A stretch of DNA of 43,899 bases from positions 1 through 43,899 of IMG/VR virus record IMGVR_UViG_3300032307_000122; one strand, written 5' to 3'. Origin of the DNA: a virus. This document shows positions 8,837 through 16,656 of this stretch, piece by piece. How positions within the stretch are numbered: the first letter of the stretch is position 1; each line of letters starts with the position of its first letter. The notes below the pieces were generated by a model. The model was not told the DNA's origin. It did not search any database and saw only the letters and a program-made list of their open reading frames with translations. The position numbers were made by a program, and so were the translations under genes.

Positions 8837-10479
8837 TAGGTAATCCTGTCTGACGACTTAGCCTTCATCCCGATTAGGGGAGTAATGCTAAAAATCTGAG
8901 CTGGTGACGTAACTATTGTGCCATCGCACTCAAGATACAATTCAAAGTATACCCTACGGAAACGCACTCCGTTGTCTAACTTTAGGCTATTGCGCTGTTT
9001 AGAGGTGAATCCGTTGTCTATTTCAGTGGTTACACCCCTGAATTCTACGTCTGTAGGGTTGTCCCAAGTAGCCTCTGGATCGTCCCAAGCAACGAATTTA
9101 GTATCCCCAACAAAGTCTAGGCTTACGTCATCCCAAGTAGCGTAGGAGTAGGACACCGAAGCAGGGATCACAACAGCGGTAATAGCGCCAGCAGCAATGA
9201 CATCGGCAGCCCACCAGTACAGCCTCTTCCATTCGTTAGGAGTGTTGAAGTCAAAGATCCTTGTACGCAGGATGCACTGTATGTTTTCCGTGCCAGTAAA
9301 TGAGTGGCTGTGATCCACTATTTCGTAAAGCTTCCATTTTGCAGCAGTTGAGCTACCAGACACGGCGAGAGCTGACTTGGTTTCACCAATGTTGTTTGGT
9401 GGAGTAGGCACTTCAATGCACTTAGCAAACTCAGTGCTAGATAGCCAGATGGACCAAGTGTTGGTCTTGATCTGGAATACGTATAGTGATCCGCCAAAGT
9501 GCACTATTGCGCGGGATCCAATAACTGACACCGCGTATCTAATTTTTAGGTTGCTGGCAAAAGCCTGTTCTTCAAAGCGAACCTTCTGATCATTCAGCGA
9601 GGTAAAGTTTCCGTTGTAGTAAGCGTAGAGCTGATCTCCGCTAAGTACGATAAGTCCGTTTTCGTAGTAAGCGATGCAGTTCTGGTTTTCAGCTCCGATG
9701 CCTTCTTGGATCTTTGCCATTGTTCCGCCTTCAGGCAAACCAGAAAAAGTAAAGCGGTAAGTTGATGCGTTTCTAAATACAGTAACTTCGTTGTAACCAG
9801 AGACTAGGCCAGTAATCCATTGACCGTCACCACTGTTTACAGAAGTGAAGCCATTGTTAGCATCCCACCAGCGCCAGTCTTGTCCAGGGAAAGCTTCAAC
9901 TTCACCTGAGATGTTAGACCAGTACATTATTGACTGGGTTGCAGTGTTTAGTGGGCCAAACAAGAACAGGCGCTCTTGGTGAAGCTCGATACCGCGGCCT
10001 GCAGGCATTGTTGCGATAGTTGAAGTGTTTGAGCCAGCTATAGTCCATAGGCCAGTAGAAACATCGTAACCTGGAGCGCCATTAGGCCCCCAGTAAGCAC
10101 CTGCGCCGTTAATGCGGCACATGATCAAGTAGCCTTGGTATTGCACAAAGTCAGCAGCAGGGTGAGTCCAGATTTGCGTCCATGCCTCAGTGGCTAGGTT
10201 GTATACGTAAGTTTTTGTAGGCGAGGTAAATACACCAAACCTTGTTCCGTCTTCTTTGATGTAATAGCCAAGCAGGTTAAAAAATACGTTTGCTTCAGGG
10301 AAAGCTACGCCAACCTCGGTAATTGGTGGTCTAGATGAAAGCGCACCAGTTGGAGAAAATTCTAGGTTCTGTAGAAAAGGTACTTCGTTTTCGGCAATAG
10401 CAGACGGGTCCCAGTAGTTGTTTAGACCACCTGAGAAATCTTTTATTTGCGCAGAGCGCTCACGTACAATGCTAGACAT
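8836..10479 (-). CDS. Tail hub / nozzle protein, beta-propeller-like
   Basis: A 547-residue protein made of repeated short beta-strand units rich in Trp, Tyr and Gly (for example AVSVIGSRAIVHFGGSLYVF, then NTWSIWLSS). It starts with a typical IKDFSGGLNNYWDP motif, seen in tail proteins of P22-like and T7-like phages that form the nozzle or stopper under the portal and adaptor. The gene follows the adaptor with an 8-nt overlap, the usual order in podoviruses. The family call (P22 gp10 or T7 gp12 analogue) rests on synteny, length and the N-terminal motif. Confidence 0.8.
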   Translation of the reverse strand: MSSIVRERSAQIKDFSGGLNNYWDPSAIAENEVPFLQNLEFSPTGALSSRPPITEVGVAFPEANVFFNLLGYYIKEDGTRFGVFTSPTKTYVYNLATEAWTQIWTHPAADFVQYQGYLIMCRINGAGAYWGPNGAPGYDVSTGLWTIAGSNTSTIATMPAGRGIELHQERLFLFGPLNTATQSIMYWSNISGEVEAFPGQDWRWWDANNGFTSVNSGDGQWITGLVSGYNEVTVFRNASTYRFTFSGLPEGGTMAKIQEGIGAENQNCIAYYENGLIVLSGDQLYAYYNGNFTSLNDQKVRFEEQAFASNLKIRYAVSVIGSRAIVHFGGSLYVFQIKTNTWSIWLSSTEFAKCIEVPTPPNNIGETKSALAVSGSSTAAKWKLYEIVDHSHSFTGTENIQCILRTRIFDFNTPNEWKRLYWWAADVIAAGAITAVVIPASVSYSYATWDDVSLDFVGDTKFVAWDDPEATWDNPTDVEFRGVTTEIDNGFTSKQRNSLKLDNGVRFRRVYFELYLECDGTIVTSPAQIFSITPLIGMKAKSSDRIT

Positions 10480-11134
10480 AATCAGCTGGATCAGGAGAGA
10501 CGGTAGGGTACAAGTCAGACTGGGAGATGTTCTCCTTGTAGTGAAGCCTGTCTAATCCGTCTCTGAACTGGCCCAGCTTGTATTGTGCTGCTGTGTAGTT
10601 TTCGTCGTATTCTAGAGCTTGAACCATGCAGTAGTTCACTAGCCCGTTTAGGTATCTATCTGGAATGCTTAGTGGATCGTTAAAGCTAGTAACCATTGCT
10701 GGCATCTCTACGTATTCCATTTTTAGACCGTTAGGAAAGTCCTTTTGCGGTACTGGGTAGAGTGTGATAATCCCGCCACGCTCGTACCATAGCTGAGGGT
10801 AGTCAGCGCGGGCAGCGAGGGTTGGGTCAGTTGTCAGGATGAAATCCCTAGCGCCCTGTGGAGATAGGTTCTTGATTGGTCGACCCTCGACGTATAGCGC
10901 TTCGATGTACTGAACCTTGTCAGCTGGGAAGCTGTACTCAGCCTGGTTAGCAACGATGCTGCCAATCTTGGTTTCTTTCAGGATAGCGTTGTTGTTTACA
11001 ATCTCCTGCTGTCCGTCATTGATCCAACGAATGATTGTTTCGTCGTTGATCTGCGCTCCAGAAGTGTCTCCAAATTGAGTCTTGACGCGAGTGATTACAT
11101 CACTAACGTGCTTGGTAAATAGCTCTGCTGGCAT
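10472..11134 (-). CDS. Head-tail adaptor protein (gp4 / tail tube A-like)
   Basis: A 220-residue protein with the hallmarks of phage adaptor proteins: an N-terminal helical part containing INDETIIRWINDGQQEI (about residues 27-43), a QAEYSFPADKVQYIEALY strand region, then LWYERGGIITLYPVP (about 122-136), and C-terminal helices. Such proteins form a dodecamer ring beneath the portal. It lies between the gene after the capsid protein and the tail hub, and its start overlaps the upstream stop (TAATG). The fold assignment is by pattern; confidence in a neck role is high. Confidence 0.82.
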   Translation of the reverse strand: MPAELFTKHVSDVITRVKTQFGDTSGAQINDETIIRWINDGQQEIVNNNAILKETKIGSIVANQAEYSFPADKVQYIEALYVEGRPIKNLSPQGARDFILTTDPTLAARADYPQLWYERGGIITLYPVPQKDFPNGLKMEYVEMPAMVTSFNDPLSIPDRYLNGLVNYCMVQALEYDENYTAAQYKLGQFRDGLDRLHYKENISQSDLYPTVSPDPADYV

Positions 11135-11556
11135 TACTTCCTAAGTACCTTTCCATCGTGGCGGTATTCGTTCTTACGGGAACTCATTACGGACTTCATC
11201 ATGTCCTTCTTTTCCTCCATCCATTCTAGCTCACGCTTGGCCTTCATGGCGGCTTCAGCCATCTCTAAAATGCGAAGTCTATTTACCTTTGAATCCTTGT
11301 CGTGCATGTTGTTTTCTACAAGCCAAGCAACAAGCCTCTGGTCTACTTCAGACTCCCGCATGTATCTAATTACGTATGGCGGTAGCATGTGCGGTTCGTC
11401 TACTAATGCAAATGGTCGCTCTGGGTCAAAAGCTGGGTGTAGCGAGTCAACGCGGATTAGCCTGACTGTAGGGAAAAGGTCAGCAATGACCTCAGCTACT
11501 CTACGGTGATCCGTTGAATATAGCCCGTCTATTTTGTCAAATTCTATATAGCTCAT
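11134..11556 (-). CDS. Neck/head-completion protein candidate
   Basis: A 140-residue protein with an N-terminal mixed region (FDKIDGLYSTDHRRVAEVIADLFP) and a long charged C-terminal helix full of Lys, Glu and Met (MKAKRELEWMEEKKDMMKSVM). The start has AGGAGG 8 nt upstream. It comes after the capsid gene and its terminator and before the adaptor, so a role in head completion or connecting portal and adaptor is plausible. No family was recognised. It must be expressed by readthrough of the hairpin at 11590-11626 or from a local promoter. Confidence 0.7.
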   Translation of the reverse strand: MSYIEFDKIDGLYSTDHRRVAEVIADLFPTVRLIRVDSLHPAFDPERPFALVDEPHMLPPYVIRYMRESEVDQRLVAWLVENNMHDKDSKVNRLRILEMAEAAMKAKRELEWMEEKKDMMKSVMSSRKNEYRHDGKVLRK

Positions 11557-11589
11557 AATTTAGCCTCCTGTCTCAAGTATAAAGTAAAA

Positions 11590-11626
11590 CCCTTGGGGAT
11601 AGATGAGACGGGTCTATCCCCAAGGG
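11590..11626 (-). terminator. Strong hairpin terminator after the capsid gene
   Basis: A perfect 14-bp stem (11590-11603 with 11613-11626; arm CCCTTGGGGATAGA) and a 9-nt loop lie 14 nt after the capsid stop. On the minus strand the stem is followed by TTTTAC. This is a classic Rho-independent form. With the hairpin at 12972-12993 it brackets the major capsid gene. Confidence 0.85.
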
Positions 11627-11640
11627 CAATTATTTACTAG

Positions 11641-12873
11641 TTACTTCTCGGTGATGTTAGACATTACCGCGTGTGCGTTTCTGCGGTAAGTACCTAGCTG
11701 TGAGTACTGGAAGTAGCGAGCTTCGTATGCGTCAGTGTCAGCAACACGTGACCACATAGAACCATCGCGGTCCATCCATGACCAGTCGCGCTTGCGGTTA
11801 ATCACAATCTCTTTCGAGCTTAGCGCGTACAAGGTGCTTGGTGGGGCTGCGTAGTCAGATACGAACTTGATTGGCTTGCCAACCGCGTCGAATGTGAATG
11901 CACGCTGTCCACCCTCAAGGGTTGCACCGTTGGTGAACTGGCGTAGACCCTGTAGAAGATCCCAGTAAGCGTTGAAGACTCCAGGGGATGCCAACATTAC
12001 GTCAACGTCACCGCCCTGCTTGTCTACCTTCTGTACTAGGTTGATCAGTGCCAACTCGGTTAGAGTACCAGTTGAAACTCCTGGAGTTCCAAGAGCAACC
12101 TCTGTAGCTGCCCATACTGGGTAGCTGGCTGGGTCGATCTCGTGTAGTTCGCCAGTAGCCTTAACGATTGCACCTAGACCAGTCCATTCCTTACCGAAGG
12201 AGTTTACTCCGTTGGAGGAACGTACTAGGAAGTCGCCAGCACTAATGTTAGTGTTGAAGGTTCCCAAGGTACCAGATACTGTGATTACGTTAGTGGTTTC
12301 GTTGATTGCAACGATTTCTAGAGAGCTTGCTGCACCTGACTGCTGCTTTACACCAGTTGTTGGGTCAACCACGTCAAAGGTCATTCCGACCTGTAGGAAG
12401 TGGTCGGTGTCAACGGTCAAAGTGGTTGAAGAAGGCTGAGCAGTAACAACTGCTAGCTTACCTGAGCCATCTCCGTAAACCTGACGGTTTAGGTCGTTAG
12501 CTAGGTCCTTCTTTAGACCATTGATTTCGTTGTCAACAACGTTGATGAATGCTTGGTAGTCTTCGACTGCCTGCTCGAATAGCTGTCCGTCAACCTCAAT
12601 CGAACCGTATAGGTTGGTTAGGTATAGGTGAGCTTGCTTGTACTTCTGTGCTCCAGCTACTGGTAGCTTCTCGCGAACTCCGCGAGCACCAATACCCTGG
12701 TTGCGTCCGATGTGGGTGTCGAAGATAACTTCTTTACCGTTACGGGTGATGTTTGCAGACGATGCTTCGATGAGCTGTAGCGCTGGGTTCTTGTCCCGTA
12801 GCTGCTCGTGAAGGTCGCCATACACTAGTTTGATAGCTTCTGACGCAAAGGTCAGAATTGACTGTCCTGCCAT
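11641..12873 (-). CDS. Major capsid protein, HK97 fold
   Basis: A 410-residue protein. The N-terminal arm (MAGQSILTFASEAIKLVYGD) is followed by an extended-loop-like region, the LFEQAVEDYQAFINVVDNEI helix (about residues 93-112, the spine-helix type motif), a Ser/Thr/Val-rich inserted domain (about 135-220), and a C-terminal A-domain with the NRKRDWSWMDRDGSMWSRV motif. Size and order (terminase, portal, scaffold, capsid, adaptor) identify it. AGGAG lies 8-12 nt before the ATG. It is the only gene between two hairpin terminators, which would let its RNA level differ from its neighbours. Confidence 0.9.
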   Translation of the reverse strand: MAGQSILTFASEAIKLVYGDLHEQLRDKNPALQLIEASSANITRNGKEVIFDTHIGRNQGIGARGVREKLPVAGAQKYKQAHLYLTNLYGSIEVDGQLFEQAVEDYQAFINVVDNEINGLKKDLANDLNRQVYGDGSGKLAVVTAQPSSTTLTVDTDHFLQVGMTFDVVDPTTGVKQQSGAASSLEIVAINETTNVITVSGTLGTFNTNISAGDFLVRSSNGVNSFGKEWTGLGAIVKATGELHEIDPASYPVWAATEVALGTPGVSTGTLTELALINLVQKVDKQGGDVDVMLASPGVFNAYWDLLQGLRQFTNGATLEGGQRAFTFDAVGKPIKFVSDYAAPPSTLYALSSKEIVINRKRDWSWMDRDGSMWSRVADTDAYEARYFQYSQLGTYRRNAHAVMSNITEK

Positions 12874-13009
12874 GTAAATGACTCCTATGATTTAGAAAAA
12901 GGGGAATTGTTTGCATCGTCTGGCCCTGACTCGATCGGCTGTACCAAAGACCATTCAAGGATAACACAAAACCCCGCCGTTATAACGACGGGGCTCTGAG
13001 TTATGGAGT
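12874..13009 (-). promoter_or_regulatory. Leader between scaffold and capsid genes
   Basis: This 136-nt gap holds the terminator of the scaffold gene (12972-12993) and the AGGAG ribosome binding site of the capsid gene. It must either be partly read through or contain a promoter for the capsid gene. I did not find a convincing -35/-10 pair. Confidence 0.4.
12972..12993 (-). terminator. Hairpin terminator after the scaffold gene
   Basis: An inverted repeat (CCCCG at 12972-12976 with CGGGG at 12989-12993, continued inward with one mismatch) ends in a T-rich stretch on the minus strand (GTTTTGTGTT). It lies 17 nt beyond the scaffold stop and upstream of the capsid gene. Confidence 0.75.
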
Positions 13010-13861
13010 TTATAAGCCGCCTTTTAGCTGCTGTTCAAACATTTGAGCAAGCATTGCTTTCTTGCCCTTCATGTCTTTAGGTAGCTCGAATGCCTGAGAT
13101 GGAATTCCACCACCACCACCAATTACGGTAGGAGCATCTTCTTTAGGGTTTACACCCTTAGCTGGGTAGCGAATGCCAGTGATTTCAGCAAGTTCTCTAG
13201 CTGCAGTAAATACAGTTGCATTATCATCGGAGGCAAGCTGGATCTCTAGAACCTTTAGGATCTTGTCCATCTGTACATCCGTGATGTCGTAGCGAGAAGT
13301 TAGATCGTCGATTTGAGTTTCAAGCTCAGCTTGCTCAGCCTGTACTTCAGCCTCAAACTTCATGCTTTCGATGTAGTCTTCTTGCTCCTTTAGCTTTGCG
13401 TCACGAGCTTCAAACTCTTTACGCAGTGCTGGGCTTAGTTCGTAGTCTTCATCGTCAGACTCTTCAATCTTGTCTGCTTCTTTTTCAACTACTTCAGCCT
13501 CTTCAAGCAAGCCTTGTGATCTTAGCTGGTCAGCTAGAGTACGGTACAGGTAAACAGGGTCAGATACGGCAACCTCTGCTAGGCGCAGGCTGTCACGGAT
13601 GACATCTGGGCTAATGTCCACGTCCATAAATTCTTTGAACGGGGTGTACTTCTCTAGCTGCTGCTGAAAGTATTTGTCTTGCTCCTGTAGATGCGGAACA
13701 ATCTTTTCGTGCCATGCCTCTGGAAGCTCCGCTAGGACCTTCTCGTAAGCTGGGTGTACTTTTGCTTCTGGTGCTTCTGGGGCAGACGGCGCTTCGGGCG
13801 CTGCTACCTCTGGTGTTGAATCAACTGCTTCTGGCGGGTTGATATCGATTGCCTCAGACAT
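13010..13861 (-). CDS. Capsid scaffold protein
   Basis: A 283-residue, very acidic protein. The N-terminal 40 residues are Pro/Ala/Glu-rich (PEAVDSTPEVAAPEAPSAPE), the middle is a long charged helix/coiled coil (about residues 120-210), and the C-terminus is basic and short (KDMKGKKAMLAQMFEQQLKGG). This composition and its position directly before the capsid gene are typical of tailed-phage scaffolds, which guide procapsid assembly and then leave. A glycine run near residues 248-252 may be a hinge. It starts 8 nt after the portal stop. Confidence 0.85.
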   Translation of the reverse strand: MSEAIDINPPEAVDSTPEVAAPEAPSAPEAPEAKVHPAYEKVLAELPEAWHEKIVPHLQEQDKYFQQQLEKYTPFKEFMDVDISPDVIRDSLRLAEVAVSDPVYLYRTLADQLRSQGLLEEAEVVEKEADKIEESDDEDYELSPALRKEFEARDAKLKEQEDYIESMKFEAEVQAEQAELETQIDDLTSRYDITDVQMDKILKVLEIQLASDDNATVFTAARELAEITGIRYPAKGVNPKEDAPTVIGGGGGIPSQAFELPKDMKGKKAMLAQMFEQQLKGGL

Positions 13862-13869
13862 TGCGTCTC

Positions 13870-16023
13870 CTATCCTAATTGCTCATCTGTGAACCCAGTT
13901 TGTTCTGGGAGTTCTCCCTGCATCTGACCGCCAGCTGCAGGATCTTGTTGTGGCATTCCAGACTGCATCATCATCTGTAGCTCAGCTTGCTTCTGCAAGA
14001 TCTGCTCGTGGATGGTGACGTGCTTCTGGAATTCTGCCTTTACTATGTCAGGCAAGCCTTGATAGGCCTGTGACTTACGGAATCTGTTGTGAACTTCAAG
14101 GTGAACAGCGTGGTTATCCCAGTCGTTGACGTTGATAACTGGCGGTACCTGTAGAGGCTGACCAGTATTTGGATCAAGCTTGTCAATCTCGCCGTTTGCA
14201 GCGCCTTGGTTCCATGCGTTTTCGTACTGCTGAGCCATCTCATCGGTGATCTTCTTCATCATCAAGTTCTCACGCTGTGCAGCATTTTCGTCAATCTTGA
14301 TGGTGTTGTAGTATTGCTTCAACATACCCATCTCAAGTACACGCAAACCATCCTCTGGAGAGATGAAGCCCATCTTCATCCATTCGGTGACTAGAGCCTG
14401 TCTTGCAGCCTTGCTTGTTGGCAATGCGGAGCCAGACTCAACACGGATGTCAGTTCCAGATGCAATGTCTGCACCAGATAGCATCATTGCGTCAAATGAT
14501 CCATCATCGCCAGTGATCTTGATTAGGCGCTTGTCATCTACGTACTGTACGAACAAGCTCAAAGCCTGCTTAGCCATCTTCTCTACTCCAGCTTCGATGC
14601 TGTTGTAGATGGTGGTTAAGTAAGCATCGTCGCGCTCGCCAAGATAAGCCAAGGCAGTAGCGGCTGTTACGCCTGCATTGTCCCCACGGCTGATTTGGTG
14701 CTGTCCAGATAGATCCTCGAAGTCAGTGTGAAGCTGCTGAATTTCTTGAATAACGTAGTTAGGTAGTGGCTGAATAGGCACTGGAGTTGGGTACTGGAAT
14801 CCTGGACGTACTGGAATCCAAACACCTGCACGCGCTGTAACCTTACGAGCGTCAACAGATCCCTCTTGGTACATCATCTGTGGCTTAGCCATTAGGTTCT
14901 TAGCGTGGATGATCTGAGAGCGAGTCCTGTTGTATTCGCGCTGTAGTGGAATCAAAGACTTGATTACGGAACGGCGGTAGAACTTACCATTCTGCACACC
15001 GTGTAGGTGAGCAAAAGGATACTGGCCGTGGTGGTAAGGGATACCTGAGTCAGAGTATTGAACAATCTCAGTGTCGACAATGGTAATCAAACCACCCTTA
15101 GGTAGCCAAGCTGTTTGGTTTGGCTTGATCCAAACTTCGATAACTAGAACAGAATCAGGCTTAGCGTTGTCTACACCACGTAGGTCTAGTAGCGCAGCAT
15201 CCTGGATTTCGCTGGATGTAACTTTGGTTGGCTTGAAGTCTTTAGGCAAAACATTCTTGAAGGTGTTCTTTACGTACTCTTCGCTCTTTGTGTAAACGTT
15301 GAAGATGTACGGCTGCTTCTCTAGATCTTCTTCAGATAGGTCTGGCACGAATAGATGAAACGGAGAAACAACTTCGTATCTTACGTCGCCACTCGCGGTT
15401 GGTACACGAATAATCTTTTTGTCACCGCTTAGTGGGTCCTGTACTTTTTGCGCGTCAAAGTTTTGAACTGATCCGTCCCAGAAACACTTGATAAATCCGT
15501 TACCAGTAATGGCTCTCCAGAATTCAGCTTTCTGCAGGATCTCTGTCTGGAAGTGGTTTGCGTCATAGATTGACTGCCATACTTGCTCACCAGCGGTAGC
15601 AGATAGTAGGTCTTCTTCATCGTTAGATGATGGGACTACGGAAGCAGATGGTTGCTGAGAAGTTGTCTTAGCGATCTCTGTACGGATTACTGGCTCAATA
15701 CGGTTTACGGTGATGCGTGGTAGTAGCGATGGGTTTGGCTCTTCAACCAAGCCCTGTCTACCCGCAACGGTGCGCCAGTCGTGGTACTGGTATCCGTTGT
15801 AGAAAGCAAGCTGTAGGTACCAGTCATTCTCTTCGACCTTACGGGCAGACTTGCACTTCTCGTACTCAGACTTGGCCCAAGCTACTAGCTTCTTAGCCTG
15901 CTCTTGCTTCTTAAATCTGTTGAGGATAGAGTCGTCGACAAGCTCACCAGCGATGGCTGGTGCTTTTTCAAGCAAGCTATTTTCTAGCCCTGCCATCTCG
16001 CGATTTAGCTCATCAATTGCCAT
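13870..16023 (-). CDS. Portal protein (P22-like type)
   Basis: A 717-residue protein. The N-terminal part contains WYLQLAFYNGYQYHDW and NRIEPVIRTEIAKTTSQQP motifs; the middle has the portal signature with DLSGQHQISRGDN (about 445-457), followed by TAATALAYLGERDDAYLTT; the C-terminus is Gln-rich and helical. The length is close to P22-type portals (about 725) and longer than T7-type. It forms the dodecameric ring through which DNA enters and leaves. It lies between the small membrane-type ORF and the scaffold gene, in the standard order after terminase. Confidence 0.9.
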   Translation of the reverse strand: MAIDELNREMAGLENSLLEKAPAIAGELVDDSILNRFKKQEQAKKLVAWAKSEYEKCKSARKVEENDWYLQLAFYNGYQYHDWRTVAGRQGLVEEPNPSLLPRITVNRIEPVIRTEIAKTTSQQPSASVVPSSNDEEDLLSATAGEQVWQSIYDANHFQTEILQKAEFWRAITGNGFIKCFWDGSVQNFDAQKVQDPLSGDKKIIRVPTASGDVRYEVVSPFHLFVPDLSEEDLEKQPYIFNVYTKSEEYVKNTFKNVLPKDFKPTKVTSSEIQDAALLDLRGVDNAKPDSVLVIEVWIKPNQTAWLPKGGLITIVDTEIVQYSDSGIPYHHGQYPFAHLHGVQNGKFYRRSVIKSLIPLQREYNRTRSQIIHAKNLMAKPQMMYQEGSVDARKVTARAGVWIPVRPGFQYPTPVPIQPLPNYVIQEIQQLHTDFEDLSGQHQISRGDNAGVTAATALAYLGERDDAYLTTIYNSIEAGVEKMAKQALSLFVQYVDDKRLIKITGDDGSFDAMMLSGADIASGTDIRVESGSALPTSKAARQALVTEWMKMGFISPEDGLRVLEMGMLKQYYNTIKIDENAAQRENLMMKKITDEMAQQYENAWNQGAANGEIDKLDPNTGQPLQVPPVINVNDWDNHAVHLEVHNRFRKSQAYQGLPDIVKAEFQKHVTIHEQILQKQAELQMMMQSGMPQQDPAAGGQMQGELPEQTGFTDEQLG

Positions 16024-16026
16024 AGT

Positions 16027-16365
16027 TTACTCCACGTCTTTCCATAGCTCATCCATACGACGTTGCTCTTGTAGCATAAGTTCGTATTCTTCGCCAGTTA
16101 TGTATGGTCCATTATACACCCCAGCGGGCTTAGGTTCAGGCGTTGCAGCCTGTAACATTTGGTAAGCCACTGGCTCTTTACTACTTAGAAGATTTAGCGC
16201 TTGGCTTAGTAGCCTTTGCTGATCCCTTGCTGCTCTCTCCTGGCTCGCCATTGTTTCCTTCAGCGCTTCCAAAGTCGGCTTCAATACTTTCAGGTTGTAT
16301 AGGCTTACTAGGCTTAGAGCCGCTAGCAAGGTTAACGATAAACTCACCAAGTAGAGATTGTACAT
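16027..16365 (-). CDS. Small single-pass membrane protein overlapping its neighbour
   Basis: A 112-residue frame with one N-terminal hydrophobic segment (about residues 3-25), a coiled-coil-like stretch, and a polar C-terminus ending in QEQRRMDELWKDVE. Its first 185 nt overlap the 3' end of the upstream gene in another frame. AAAGGAG lies 10 nt before the ATG. A second possible start at 16251 (AAGGAAACA before the ATG) would give a soluble 74-residue protein without the membrane segment and shorten the overlap to 71 nt. Small membrane proteins of this layout occur in other actinobacteriophages near the portal. The function is unknown. Confidence 0.6.
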   Translation of the reverse strand: MYNLYLVSLSLTLLAALSLVSLYNLKVLKPTLEALKETMASQERAARDQQRLLSQALNLLSSKEPVAYQMLQAATPEPKPAGVYNGPYITGEEYELMLQEQRRMDELWKDVE

Positions 16366-16654
16366 TGTGGGTTAACTCCTTTATTAGTCGTGGTGCTGCC
16401 TCTAGCTGGCTCTTTGCTTCAACCAGCTCGTTGTTGATCCGTGTAACTTCGCCTTCAAATTGAGACTTAGATGCCATACCAGTAAAGGTCGCTAACTCTG
16501 TTAGGCAACCGTCGCAGTAGTATGCGCCCATGTTTGTCCCGCTGATGTTTCTACCTAGATCCCACAGGCTTGATCCCGCGCCGCATCTTAGGCAAATTCC
16601 TGGGTATGGTGCCCCAGCTTCGTAAAAACGAAATGATGCTTGAAACTTGTCCAT
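16181..16654 (-). CDS. Zinc-ribbon-containing protein after terminase
   Basis: A 157-residue protein, start chosen at 16654 because AAGGA lies 5-9 nt upstream and an upstream frame extension would run into the terminase gene. The N-terminal part holds two cysteine pairs (CLRC and CDGC, about residues 21-24 and 48-51) typical of a zinc ribbon; the rest is a coiled coil (about 63-100) and a low-complexity Ser/Lys/Pro tail. The start is 2 nt after the terminase stop. It may bind DNA or a virion protein; no family was recognised. Confidence 0.72.
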   Translation of the reverse strand: MDKFQASFRFYEAGAPYPGICLRCGAGSSLWDLGRNISGTNMGAYYCDGCLTELATFTGMASKSQFEGEVTRINNELVEAKSQLEAAPRLIKELTHNVQSLLGEFIVNLASGSKPSKPIQPESIEADFGSAEGNNGEPGESSKGSAKATKPSAKSSK

Positions 16655-16656
16655 CT

